DNA of 64,000 bases, from contig NZ_CANMAU010000002.1 of assembly GCF_947495925.1 (NCBI RefSeq), positions 62,001 through 126,000 on the forward strand, written 5' to 3'. Positions 8,892-17,766 of the stretch are shown here, piece after piece. The DNA comes from an uncultured Algibacter sp. Lineage in GTDB: Bacteria > Bacteroidota > Bacteroidia > Flavobacteriales > Flavobacteriaceae. The notes under the pieces were generated by a model. That model did not search any database. It worked only from the letters and a program-made list of their open reading frames with translations, and was not told where the DNA came from. A program made the position numbers and the translations under genes. Each line of letters begins with the position of its first letter. Within the stretch, counting starts at the first letter, position 1.

Positions 8892-9974
8892 ATGAAATAT
8901 GTAGAGATTAAGGGTATTGGGTTTCCTAACAAAGGAGCCGAGTTGTTACTTTGTGCTACTTTGGAGCAAATCAAGCCTTACGATATGACTGTATGTATGG
9001 AGCCCTACAGTCCATTTAGTTACAAAATAAATTACCCAATAGCTACTAAAACAAGTATATATAAGTGGGGTCTTAATTTGTTATTTCCTTTGAATTTTCT
9101 TCCTTCTTATATTACCAATAGGTTAGGTTTTGTAAAACCTAGTCAAGTGGATTTAATATTGGACGCTTCTGGTTTCGCATATGGAGATGATTGGTCTATT
9201 TCTCTTGCCAAATCTAGAATCTTATCCGAAAACACTTCTGCAAAAATTGTTTTGCTGCCTCAGTCACTAGGCCCTTTTACTCAAAAGAATTCAATTAAAG
9301 TTGCTAGAAAGTTAGCAAAAAAGGCAAATTCTATTTATTCAAGAGAATTTAGTGGTCGAGAATATTTTGAGGAAGCAACGGGGCAAAAAGTAAAGTACTG
9401 CCCAGATATCACTTTTAATTTAAAGGTTGATAAATTTAATGAAAAGAATCAGGGGGTTTTAATTATTCCTAATTTTCAGGTTCAGAAGAGGGAAGGGAAA
9501 TCGTATATTGAAAATTTAACTTCGATTATAAAATATATTCTAAAATCGGAAAAAAGTGAAGTAAAACTTCTGAATCATGAAGGGGTAAAGGATCAGATAA
9601 TTTGTGAAGAAATTAGAGATAAAATTTTTGTTGATGTAAAAACGAGACTTGAGATATTAAATCCGGTAAATGGTATTGAAGCTAAGAGAGAAATTGCAAG
9701 TTCTGAATTAGTTATAACTTCGAGGTATCATGGATTGATAAGTGCTTTGAGTCAACAAATTCCCGTAGCCTGTTATGGCTGGTCTTTTAAGTACAATGAT
9801 GCTATATCTCGGTTTAATTTACCTAAATTTAATCTATCAAAAGTAAATGAAAAAGAACTTGATAAAATTTTGAGCAATGAATATGCATCATTATTTTTTT
9901 CCGAAGAATACAAAGAAGAATTAGATTTAGTTCAATCAGAAGTAATGCAAATGTGGGCGAATGTCTTTGAGTAG
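8892..9974 (+). CDS. Polysaccharide pyruvyl transferase family protein
   Basis: A 360-residue protein of the polysaccharide pyruvyl transferase (WcaK/CsaB-like) family, which typically adds pyruvate ketals from phosphoenolpyruvate to sugars of surface glycans. Visible family features are the N-terminal IKGIGFPNKGAELLL strand-loop, a central LLPQSLGPF motif, the YSREFSGREYF segment, and the C-terminal SRYHGLISALSQQIPVACYGWSFKY motif block. No signal peptide or membrane helix is seen, which is consistent with cytoplasmic action on lipid-linked intermediates. Its 3' end overlaps the flippase gene by 14 bases. The acceptor sugar cannot be read from sequence. Confidence 0.85.
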   Translation: MKYVEIKGIGFPNKGAELLLCATLEQIKPYDMTVCMEPYSPFSYKINYPIATKTSIYKWGLNLLFPLNFLPSYITNRLGFVKPSQVDLILDASGFAYGDDWSISLAKSRILSENTSAKIVLLPQSLGPFTQKNSIKVARKLAKKANSIYSREFSGREYFEEATGQKVKYCPDITFNLKVDKFNEKNQGVLIIPNFQVQKREGKSYIENLTSIIKYILKSEKSEVKLLNHEGVKDQIICEEIRDKIFVDVKTRLEILNPVNGIEAKREIASSELVITSRYHGLISALSQQIPVACYGWSFKYNDAISRFNLPKFNLSKVNEKELDKILSNEYASLFFSEEYKEELDLVQSEVMQMWANVFE

Positions 9975-11202
9975 AATAACTCCTATTTTTTTGAATATAA
10001 CAGCTTTGTCAAGGTTGATTTATAATTTAACCTTGATTTCTTTTGTGTTTCTAGTCGGCTTTATGTTGGAAGAAGAGCAAGTAAACAGGATATTTACGAC
10101 TTTGGCCATCATTCAAATGACAGCATCTTTTATGTCCTTTGGCTTTGGCGCTAATATTATAAAACCGTTACTAGATACCCCGAATAAACAAAGAAACTCA
10201 GTTGTTTTACATATTATATTGTTGAAAATTGGATTTGTTCTTTTCGCAACAATATTAATTGAGCAGTTTAATCTGCTTAATCAAATATCACCACTTGTGG
10301 TTTTTTTAACACTTTTAGGTAGTGTTTGGAGTTTTGCAGATATATACGTTGAGCTAATGTCTCTAAAACGATATAAGCAATATTTTGTTTTAAAGGCCAT
10401 ATTATCTGTTTTTTCATTAGCACTTAAGTTTACATTAATCAAAATAAATGTAGAATTACTTTATTATTTTTTAACAATTGAAGGGTTATTTCCTCTAGCT
10501 TTTTTCCTGCTTACACATGTAAATAAAGACTCCACAAGAGAAGGAGTTAAAATAGTTTATTTTAAACAAGTTTATAAGCTGATTCGGCATGGTATTTTTA
10601 TCTGGAGTTCTTCTTTTTTGCAGATTGGAGGGTCTCGTTTGTTATATTTGATAATCAATGTGTTAGTGCCATATAGGTTTTCAGCGTTTTATTACATTTT
10701 TCTTAGACTGGTGGAAGGTCTTATGTTCATTCCAAATAATATATGTGCCAGTTTTTTTAAAAAAATCATAAATAAACAATATGATATATTAGTCCAGGAA
10801 GAACTAAGGTATAAAATGCTAACTAATTGTCTTTTGTCTTCAATTATAGCTTCTCCAGCTTTATTTGTTGTTCTTTATTTATATTCGAAATTTAAAGACA
10901 TTACTATTGAAAATTATTTTCTTTTATTGCCAATTATTATTGGCGTTACAGTATTAAGTTTTGTGAGGATTTGGATTAGTAGAGAAATCGTTTTAAACGA
11001 AAACCTTATAGCATCTCCCATTAGTTATACTTTTGGATTCTTATTTACCATGATATGTGTTTATTTTTTAGCTAATCATGGAATGTGGATCGTTATAAGT
11101 CTTTTAGTTTATTACTTAGTATGTTCTATTGTTCCATTTACAATTTATTCTTCAAGGATGAAATCAACTTATAAGCTGTTAAAAAAACTATGTCATGTTT
11201 AA
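9961..11202 (+). CDS. Wzx-type polysaccharide flippase-like membrane protein
   Basis: A 413-residue polytopic membrane protein with about 11-12 predicted hydrophobic segments spread over its whole length and short Lys/Arg-rich loops. Size, topology and location in the glycan cluster fit the Wzx/MATE-like flippases that move undecaprenyl-linked repeat units to the periplasmic face. Sequence motifs in this family are weak, so the assignment depends on topology and context. It overlaps the upstream pyruvyl transferase by 14 bases and the downstream nitroreductase by 8 bases, so the three genes are tightly coupled. Confidence 0.7.
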   Translation: MSLSRITPIFLNITALSRLIYNLTLISFVFLVGFMLEEEQVNRIFTTLAIIQMTASFMSFGFGANIIKPLLDTPNKQRNSVVLHIILLKIGFVLFATILIEQFNLLNQISPLVVFLTLLGSVWSFADIYVELMSLKRYKQYFVLKAILSVFSLALKFTLIKINVELLYYFLTIEGLFPLAFFLLTHVNKDSTREGVKIVYFKQVYKLIRHGIFIWSSSFLQIGGSRLLYLIINVLVPYRFSAFYYIFLRLVEGLMFIPNNICASFFKKIINKQYDILVQEELRYKMLTNCLLSSIIASPALFVVLYLYSKFKDITIENYFLLLPIIIGVTVLSFVRIWISREIVLNENLIASPISYTFGFLFTMICVYFLANHGMWIVISLLVYYLVCSIVPFTIYSSRMKSTYKLLKKLCHV

Positions 11203-12202
11203 AAAAAGGATAAAAAATATATTAAGAAGGATAAGAAATATTTCTGTTAAAATATCAAGTAAAAATCGATTTTTAGGAAGATTATTTTTTCTAGTAACAG
11301 GCGATTTCGATAGAGAATTTGAGTTTACACTAAAAGGACGGTATGACGCGTTGACTCATAAATATTCATACAGTAATTCAAACGCAAACATTAGAAGAGG
11401 TATCCATCGAATAGAAAAAGGATTATTTCATGCAGAACCCAGAAAGAAATTTGGTAAAGATGTTTTTGCTGAGTTAATGAATGAAATGAGCAAGTATGAT
11501 ATACGCAACATGGAGTGTAATGAATTACATTGGCTAATAGCTACATTAAAGGCATACACCCCTTTCTCATATACTCCTGAAGAGGTTAAATCCATTATTG
11601 ACATAGCTAAAATTGAATTATCCCATAAGACAATAAAAAATAAACTTGAGAGCAATGAATCTCAGGAATTTCTAAATTTCAAGAATACTTTAAATAAAAG
11701 AAAAAGTGTTCGGTTTTTTAAATCGGAAAAAGCAAACGTTGAAAAAATAGTTCAATGTGTTGAAATAGCTAAGAGTGCTCCAACAGCATGTAATAGACAG
11801 CCATATCATATAGAACTTTTAACAAATATAAAGGATATTAGGAAGATTGGAGATATGGCCCCAGGCACTGCAGGATGGATTGAGGGCGTCACAACATTGG
11901 GAGTAGTTGTTGGTCATGCAAATAGTTTTAGGTTTACTAGAGATCGTCATTTAATATATTTCGACTCGGGCTTATTTGTTTCAAATTTTGTTAATTCTCT
12001 CGTTACTGTTGGTCTGGGTTCTTGTATTTGTAATTGGGTACCTAATTGGAAAGAAGATAGAGAAGCAATTAAATATTTGGGGTATGATTTGTCAAAAACT
12101 GTAGTTTGTTTAATAGCTATCGGAACTCCTATTGGAATTAAATCTCCTGTCTCCGTTAAAAAGACAAATGCTAACATTTTAAGATTGCGTGATGAATATT
12201 AG
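11195..12202 (+). CDS. Nitroreductase family protein with N-terminal extension
   Basis: A 335-residue flavoprotein-type oxidoreductase. The C-terminal half (about 165-320) is a nitroreductase domain with the FMN-binding RKSVRFF motif, SAPTACNRQPYHI and the GLGSCICNW segment. The N-terminal 165 residues form an extension with a motif NIRRGIHRIEKGLFH that I recall from other nitroreductase-like proteins in capsule loci. The domain normally transfers hydride from NAD(P)H to a substrate through FMN. Inside a polysaccharide cluster the substrate may be a sugar or glycan intermediate; that is inference. It overlaps the flippase gene (8 bases) and the glycosyltransferase gene (11 bases), so it is part of the operon rather than an insertion. 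Confidence 0.8.
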   Translation: MFKKRIKNILRRIRNISVKISSKNRFLGRLFFLVTGDFDREFEFTLKGRYDALTHKYSYSNSNANIRRGIHRIEKGLFHAEPRKKFGKDVFAELMNEMSKYDIRNMECNELHWLIATLKAYTPFSYTPEEVKSIIDIAKIELSHKTIKNKLESNESQEFLNFKNTLNKRKSVRFFKSEKANVEKIVQCVEIAKSAPTACNRQPYHIELLTNIKDIRKIGDMAPGTAGWIEGVTTLGVVVGHANSFRFTRDRHLIYFDSGLFVSNFVNSLVTVGLGSCICNWVPNWKEDREAIKYLGYDLSKTVVCLIAIGTPIGIKSPVSVKKTNANILRLRDEY

Positions 12203-13061
12203 TGTAATAATTCCTTTTTACAATGACTATGAGACAATCGGGGAAACATTAGAATCTTTAGCTCAGCAGTCTCATTCCGTTTATGAAGTAATTATTGTGG
12301 ACGATTTTTCAAATAATGAAAAAGAAGTAGAAAATGCCATATCTGATTATAAGTCAATTTTGCCTCTGAGGCTTTTAAGAAATAACCAAAACAAGAATGG
12401 TGCTTATTCGAGAAATAGAGGCATAATGAACTCAAGAGGTGATATCATTGCCTTTTTAGATGCAGATGACACTTGGATGCCCAATAAGACACAAAGAATG
12501 ATTCAATTTGTAAATAAGTATGGATTAGAAAGACTCTTTTTTTCTAAAGTAAATATTGATGTTAATGGGCTCTCAAATTTTTCAAGACCTAAGGGTTTTA
12601 ATTCTAAAGTTCATATTTCAGAATATTTATTTCTTGAAGACGGTTTTATTCAAACTAGTAGTATTTTTTGTGGTTCAAATATAGCAAAGGAGGTATTATT
12701 TCAAGAGCATTTTAAAAGACATCAAGACTACGATTTTGTATTAAGAGCATATCATAAAGGGGTTAAATTTCAATTTATTCCAGAAGAATTAGTAACCTAT
12801 AAAAGCGCATTAAAGGTAAATCTTTCAAAAGGAGAATCATATGAATATTCAAGGTCGTGGGCCAATGAAATGAAAGTTTACTTTAGTGATAGTGGGTTTA
12901 GTGGCTTTCAAATATTTAATCTTACTTCCAGACTTTTAGCTGAAAAGCGCTACGGAAAAGCTGTTATTAATCTTTTTCATGGTTTAGTTAATTTGAGGAT
13001 AAATGATTATTCGAGAATATACCCTAAGTTAAAACGTACTATAAAGGGAGTATTGAAATAA
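12192..13061 (+). CDS. Glycosyltransferase family 2
   Basis: A GT-A fold sugar transferase of about 289 residues. The N-terminus ISVIIPFYNDYETIGETLESL starts the fold (shown here as the pattern SVIIPFYND). It is followed by VIIVDDFS, the NGAYSRNRGI helix, and the metal-binding motif FLDADDTW, then a C-terminal segment with RHQDYDF that often lies near the active site. The start is at the ATG at 12192; the GTG at 12189 would add one residue. It overlaps the nitroreductase end by 11 bases. It probably adds one sugar of the repeat unit on the cytoplasmic face. Donor and acceptor are not predictable by eye. Confidence 0.9.
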   Translation: MNISVIIPFYNDYETIGETLESLAQQSHSVYEVIIVDDFSNNEKEVENAISDYKSILPLRLLRNNQNKNGAYSRNRGIMNSRGDIIAFLDADDTWMPNKTQRMIQFVNKYGLERLFFSKVNIDVNGLSNFSRPKGFNSKVHISEYLFLEDGFIQTSSIFCGSNIAKEVLFQEHFKRHQDYDFVLRAYHKGVKFQFIPEELVTYKSALKVNLSKGESYEYSRSWANEMKVYFSDSGFSGFQIFNLTSRLLAEKRYGKAVINLFHGLVNLRINDYSRIYPKLKRTIKGVLK

Positions 13062-13177
13062 ATAATGATGATTAATAAAGAAAATAGGATTAATTTTAAG
13101 TAGGTTTATTATTAAGAGTAATTCTCCTTTTTTCTTAGTATTGGTAAGCAATATTAAAATTTTAGTTAATAAAAGCT

Positions 13178-14293
13178 ATGTTAAGTCGTAAGTTTATTTC
13201 ATTACTTTATATAATTTCCATTTGGGCTCTTTTTAAGCATCATAATGCCAGTTCCACTTTTTTTAATAATATTTTTGAGTGTTTTCTCATTTTTTTGGTT
13301 TTTTTGAATATTGCGAACATTCACAAAAAAGTTTTTTTTCTTTTTAGTGTTTCAGTATTGTATTTTGTTTCAAGTTTATTATTCGTTTATTTTGTTGCCG
13401 ATCGGAACATTTTAGATTTTTTGCTAATTTATAAATTCTTTATTTATGCTATTCTACTATCATTTCTTTTTAAGAAACAAATCCTATCAGAGAATGACTT
13501 TTTTTCTTTTTATAAATTTTTACTTACTGTTTTTGGAATAAAGTATATCTTAATTAGTTTATTTCAAAGCTTAAGACCAACATTGTTTTTTGAAAACAAT
13601 TTTGAGTTAATGATGCTTTCTTTAATATTCTATTTATATTATATTTTGAAAGGGAGTGTTTCAGTTAGGCACCAGTTATTTGTAAGTCTCATCTTTTTGA
13701 TGTCTAAATCAATTTCTGGACTCTTAATACTCTTGTTTGTTTTAGGAATGATTAACGTAAAGCACATATTAAAAAAAATATATATTATAATTCCGAGTAT
13801 TTTATTACTAGGGGTGTCTGTTGTTTATGTTTTAAAAGATAGACTTGGTGGAGAGTTAGATTTTAGTAAGAATACGCGTTTCCAATTTTTAACAGTTTTT
13901 CTTAAAGAAATTGAAAATTGGACTTTCCTAAATTATTTATTTGGGGCGTCAAGGATAACACCTTTATCTGAAAATGCTTGTCGAAGGTTAGGGTATTGGC
14001 AAAGCTTGTTTAGTTATTCGGGAGATGGAAGTTGTTATTCGGTCGTATTACATTCTTATATATTTAGAGTTATTTTTGACCATGGATTTATTGGGCTGTT
14101 ATTTATATGTTATTTTGTTTATTCAATAATTATCAGATCAGGGTTTTCTAGAACAAACGGTCTTATTGTTTTGGGTATAGTATTTATTAATGGTATTTCA
14201 GTATCTTCCTTTAATAGCGTATATTTTGCTCTTGGAATTATGTTTTTTCTCATTGTAAAAAAACACGCTGATTACAGCAAAAACTTAGTTTAA
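13178..14293 (+). CDS. Wzy-like polymerase candidate (polytopic membrane protein)
   Basis: A 371-residue, very hydrophobic protein with about 10 predicted membrane segments and one larger hydrophilic loop (about residues 220-285). That loop contains RLGGELDFSKNTRF and several Cys residues. After the loop comes an H-S-Y-IFRVIFDHGFIGLL stretch, which resembles the region following the big periplasmic loop of O-antigen polymerases. Wzy proteins share topology rather than sequence, so the role (polymerising repeat units in the periplasm) is inferred from topology and cluster position. A 116-nt AT-rich gap separates it from the upstream glycosyltransferase, and the next membrane protein starts five bases after its stop. 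Confidence 0.6.
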   Translation: MLSRKFISLLYIISIWALFKHHNASSTFFNNIFECFLIFLVFLNIANIHKKVFFLFSVSVLYFVSSLLFVYFVADRNILDFLLIYKFFIYAILLSFLFKKQILSENDFFSFYKFLLTVFGIKYILISLFQSLRPTLFFENNFELMMLSLIFYLYYILKGSVSVRHQLFVSLIFLMSKSISGLLILLFVLGMINVKHILKKIYIIIPSILLLGVSVVYVLKDRLGGELDFSKNTRFQFLTVFLKEIENWTFLNYLFGASRITPLSENACRRLGYWQSLFSYSGDGSCYSVVLHSYIFRVIFDHGFIGLLFICYFVYSIIIRSGFSRTNGLIVLGIVFINGISVSSFNSVYFALGIMFFLIVKKHADYSKNLV

Positions 14294-14297
14294 AATA

Positions 14298-15446
14298 ATG
14301 AGTGTTATCTTAGATTTTATAAAGAATAAAAAAGCTTTGCTTGGTATTTGCATTTTTGTATTCTCAATTAGTTTTGATCCAGATTGGAGTAGTAAAAGTT
14401 TGGTTTTTATGATTATTATTGGGCTATTTACTCTCGATTTTAATCGTTTATTTTTGAAAAAAGAATATCTTTTCATTTTGCTTATTACTTTGGTTTATGT
14501 TCTTATCAACATGAACAGATTATCTACAATACATTTTTCTAACTTAGCCACATTAGGATTATGCATTTTGTTTTATTTATTAATATTTCAAACCAATTAT
14601 AAGTTTATTAATTTAAAAATAGTTACTTTTTTTTTCACCTTTGGAGTTTTTTTTGTTGGAATTGTAAACCTTTTAAGCTTTCTATTTGAAACAAGAAATT
14701 TTTCAATATTCAACGCCTGGAAGGATTTCTCTATTTTTGATATACACAAAATTTATTATGGCTCTTTTGTAAACCTTTCATTCTTAATGCTAATTTATCT
14801 ATTTTTAAAAAAACAAGTATCGTTTAGATCTATATTGTTTTTAATTCCATTTATAATAGTATTATTGCTTTTTACAGGATCTGTGAGTAATATGTTTATT
14901 TTTGCTTTGCTCTGCACTTTATATATTTCCTATAATTACTTTTTATCATACTATAAAAAAATCTATTTACTTATTTTATTAGGACCTGTTTTAATACTTT
15001 GCGCATTATCAACTTCATATGGGAAAGAATTTATGCACGAAATTGAGGGAGAGAGATCTAGGGTTCGAAATTTTGGAGTAAATAGGGCGTTAATATCTAA
15101 ATCACCCATATATGGCTATGGCATTGGAAATGAGCTATATATTATGCAGGAAGCCCGGAGTAAAAAATCTTGGGAATACAAAAACAGTTATAACGCTCAT
15201 AATCAGTATTTCGAATATTTATTGGGAGGAGGTGCTATATATTTGATTCTTTCTCTTTTTCCTCTTTTATATATTAACATAAAAGACCGGAAATTAAATC
15301 AGAATTTATTTGCAAATGGATTTACTGTCATTTTAGGGTATATATACCTTATTGAGTCTTTTGAACAGAGACACCATGGTCGAATGTTTTTTGCTTTTTT
15401 CATAACACTTATTATTTTGGATATGCATAGAGATAAATTAAAATGA
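14298..15446 (+). CDS. O-antigen ligase/polymerase family membrane protein
   Basis: A 382-residue polytopic protein with about 10-11 membrane segments. A periplasmic loop near residues 245-310 contains the sequence pattern R-x-x-x-N followed by SPIYGYGIGNE and YNAHNQYFEYLLGGG. The latter is the His-containing H-N-x-Y/F signature of the Wzy_C (O-antigen ligase) family. It could be the WaaL-like ligase or a second Wzy polymerase. With the preceding gene this gives two candidates for polymerase and ligase. Its last four bases overlap the start of the GT26 gene. Confidence 0.75.
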   Translation: MSVILDFIKNKKALLGICIFVFSISFDPDWSSKSLVFMIIIGLFTLDFNRLFLKKEYLFILLITLVYVLINMNRLSTIHFSNLATLGLCILFYLLIFQTNYKFINLKIVTFFFTFGVFFVGIVNLLSFLFETRNFSIFNAWKDFSIFDIHKIYYGSFVNLSFLMLIYLFLKKQVSFRSILFLIPFIIVLLLFTGSVSNMFIFALLCTLYISYNYFLSYYKKIYLLILLGPVLILCALSTSYGKEFMHEIEGERSRVRNFGVNRALISKSPIYGYGIGNELYIMQEARSKKSWEYKNSYNAHNQYFEYLLGGGAIYLILSLFPLLYINIKDRKLNQNLFANGFTVILGYIYLIESFEQRHHGRMFFAFFITLIILDMHRDKLK

Positions 15447-16135
15447 GTGCAATAGATTTGTTAAAAAATAAACAAAAAGGAGAAGAAATAGTTGAAAATA
15501 GTTTAACAACTTTTATTAACCCTTTTAGTTATCTTTTTTTAAGAAAAGATTTGGAGCTTTATAGACAATTCGATTATTTATTGATTGATGGAATTGCTCT
15601 CATATATTTACTTAGACTCATAGGGGTGAAGACTTCTAGATGTAGTTTCGATATGACATCATTGGCACCAATCGTATTTGAAAGTGCTATCGCGGGTAAA
15701 AATTCCGTTTACTTCATAGGTTCAAGCAGAGAATCAATAAATAGTTTTATAGAAGTAATAAAGTCTTGTTTTAAAGGGATAAATATAATAGGCTTTAGAA
15801 ATGGTTTTTTCAGTGATGAGTTGGAAAAGGAAAAAAGTTTAAACAACATAGTTCGTTTAAACCCTGAAATTATTATTGTTGGTATGGGAACACCTTTACA
15901 GGAACAGTTTTTGATTGATTTAAAAAACAAAGGATGGTCTGGAATGGGTTATACTTGCGGAGGTTTTATACATCAAACAGCTAAGGGCACTAGATATTAT
16001 CCAAACTTTTACAATAGGTATAATTTGAGATGGTTATATAGAATTATTGATGAGCCTAAGCTTATTAAAAGGTATCTTATAAATTATCCTAAATCGGTTA
16101 TGCTTTTTTTTTTAGATTATATTCGTAATAATTGA
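15443..16135 (+). CDS. WecG/TagA/CpsF family glycosyltransferase (GT26)
   Basis: A 230-residue GT26 enzyme. Family features visible are the N-terminal N-P-FSYL segment, the DGIALIYLLRL motif (DG-x-x-x), a VYFIGSS strand, the IIVGMGTPLQEQFL block with conserved Gln/Glu, and the C-terminal YTCGGFIHQTAKGTRYYP segment followed by an Arg-rich W-x-YRI-IDEPK-RYL motif. GT26 enzymes transfer ManNAcA, ManNAc or glucose-type residues to lipid-linked sugars early in glycan assembly. It overlaps the ligase-like gene by four bases. Family assignment is strong; the sugar is unknown. Confidence 0.9.
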   Translation: MSAIDLLKNKQKGEEIVENSLTTFINPFSYLFLRKDLELYRQFDYLLIDGIALIYLLRLIGVKTSRCSFDMTSLAPIVFESAIAGKNSVYFIGSSRESINSFIEVIKSCFKGINIIGFRNGFFSDELEKEKSLNNIVRLNPEIIIVGMGTPLQEQFLIDLKNKGWSGMGYTCGGFIHQTAKGTRYYPNFYNRYNLRWLYRIIDEPKLIKRYLINYPKSVMLFFLDYIRNN

Positions 16136-16334
16136 ATAATCAATCAAAATTGTCTTTAAATTTGAATTTTGAAAAATAGAATTTATAAGAAGATTATATT
16201 AGTTTTTTAGTTCTTTATTGCAAAAATTAGAATATTAAAGTAAAATTGAAAACTTAGGTTGAATAGAGAACAAAGTCAGGTTTTGATTGGTTTTGCAATT
16301 CGAGTAACTGATGTATTAATTTATGAAAAAGTAA
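16136..16334. other. Intergenic region before the sugar transferase pair
   Basis: This 199-nt AT-rich gap is the largest inside the polysaccharide locus. I see no gene, no strong hairpin and no clear TAnnTTTG box. It probably contains the promoter for the tandem sugar transferases, but I cannot point to it. Confidence 0.3.
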
Positions 16335-17687
16335 GTGCACTATAAGAAAGGTAGATATTCAAGTTTAATCAAACCTCTTTTTGGTTTAATAGACTTATTG
16401 GTAATCAATTTGACAGTTCTGTTGTTTGAGACAAATCTAAACAACACGTTTGTTTTTGCTTTATATATTTCTTTAACATGGTTAATTATTGCGGTCAAAA
16501 ACCACTTTTATGAAGTTCAGAGGCACACACGAGTAATTCAAATTATTCCTCTTTTGATTAGGCAAATGCTTTTTTTTGCTCTTGTCTTGTATGCATTTAT
16601 TGGAGTTTTTAAGCAACCACATATAAGCAGATTGGCTTTAGGCTACTATTTTATATATTCATCACTATTTATTTTGGCATTTAAGCTTCTGACATTTTTT
16701 TTATTAAAAAAGTATAGAACAATCTTAAGCGGAAATACTAGAAATGTTATTGTTATTGGTGAAAACGAAAAAGTTAGACAGTTAATAAATACTTTTAATA
16801 CGAGGTTAGATTTTGGTTATAAATTCAAAGCTCAATTTAGTAGTAATGACGATTTTTTTAGTTTAGATAAATGCTTTAAGTATATAATTGAAAATAGTAT
16901 TGATGAAATATATTTTTCAGTTTCTGAGCTCTCAAACAAACAAATTAATAAGTTAATAGATTTCGCAGATAACAATTTAAGAGAATTAAAGTTTATTCCC
17001 GATAATAAAGATATCTATTCGAAAAAATTAAAATATGAGTATTATGATTATATTCCAATACTATCAATAAGGTCTATACCTCTTCAAGAGCCATTTAATA
17101 AATTTATCAAGCGCCTTTTTGATATTTTGTTTTCGATTTTTATTATTGTATTCCTTTTATCATGGTTAACGCCATTATTAGCTATAATTATAAAGTTGGA
17201 ATCTAAAGGACCTGTATTTTTTAAACAGTCTAGAAATGGTTTTAATTATTATGAATTTGATTGTTATAAGTTTAGATCTATGACTCCGAATACAAACGCT
17301 CATTTACATCAAGCAACTAAAGGAGACTTAAGAATAACCAAAGTAGGAGCTTTTATTCGTAAAACAAGTATCGACGAATTGCCTCAATTTTTTAATGTTC
17401 TATTCGGGGACATGTCAGTTGTTGGTCCTAGACCACATATGGTAAGTCACACTGATATGTATGCTCAAAGAATAGATAAGTTTATGGTGAGGCATTTTGT
17501 AAAACCTGGAATCACAGGACTTGCTCAGATAAGTGGATTTAGAGGAGAGGTTGAGACAGATAAAGATATTATAAACAGGGTGAAGTATGATATCTTTTAT
17601 ATTGAGAATTGGTCTTTGTTACTAGATTTGAAAATTATTTTTCAAACCTTTGTAAATGCTATTATGGGGGAAGATAAGGCCTACTAG
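16335..17687 (+). CDS. Undecaprenyl-phosphate sugar phosphotransferase (initiating transferase, copy 1)
   Basis: A 450-residue polyisoprenyl-phosphate hexose-1-phosphate transferase of the WbaP/WcaJ type, which attaches the first sugar phosphate to undecaprenyl phosphate. It has about four N-terminal membrane segments (residues 10-120), a Rossmann-like CoA_binding_3 region (about 138-220, beginning NVIVIGENEKV), a fifth membrane segment (about 258-285), and the catalytic domain with KFRSMTP, ITKVGAFIRKTSIDELPQF, GDMSVVGPRPH and PGITGLAQISGFRGE. The start is a GTG codon at 16335. I accept it because the first residues (HYKKGRYS) align with the start of the next gene (EYKRGRYS). It is paralogous to the next gene. 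Confidence 0.92.
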   Translation: MHYKKGRYSSLIKPLFGLIDLLVINLTVLLFETNLNNTFVFALYISLTWLIIAVKNHFYEVQRHTRVIQIIPLLIRQMLFFALVLYAFIGVFKQPHISRLALGYYFIYSSLFILAFKLLTFFLLKKYRTILSGNTRNVIVIGENEKVRQLINTFNTRLDFGYKFKAQFSSNDDFFSLDKCFKYIIENSIDEIYFSVSELSNKQINKLIDFADNNLRELKFIPDNKDIYSKKLKYEYYDYIPILSIRSIPLQEPFNKFIKRLFDILFSIFIIVFLLSWLTPLLAIIIKLESKGPVFFKQSRNGFNYYEFDCYKFRSMTPNTNAHLHQATKGDLRITKVGAFIRKTSIDELPQFFNVLFGDMSVVGPRPHMVSHTDMYAQRIDKFMVRHFVKPGITGLAQISGFRGEVETDKDIINRVKYDIFYIENWSLLLDLKIIFQTFVNAIMGEDKAY

Positions 17688-17766
17688 ATAGATGTTTGAC
17701 TCAGCTAAGGGTAATTACATTTAGATCTTATTTTCAAAAATTGTTATTATAAAAAAATAAAAACTA

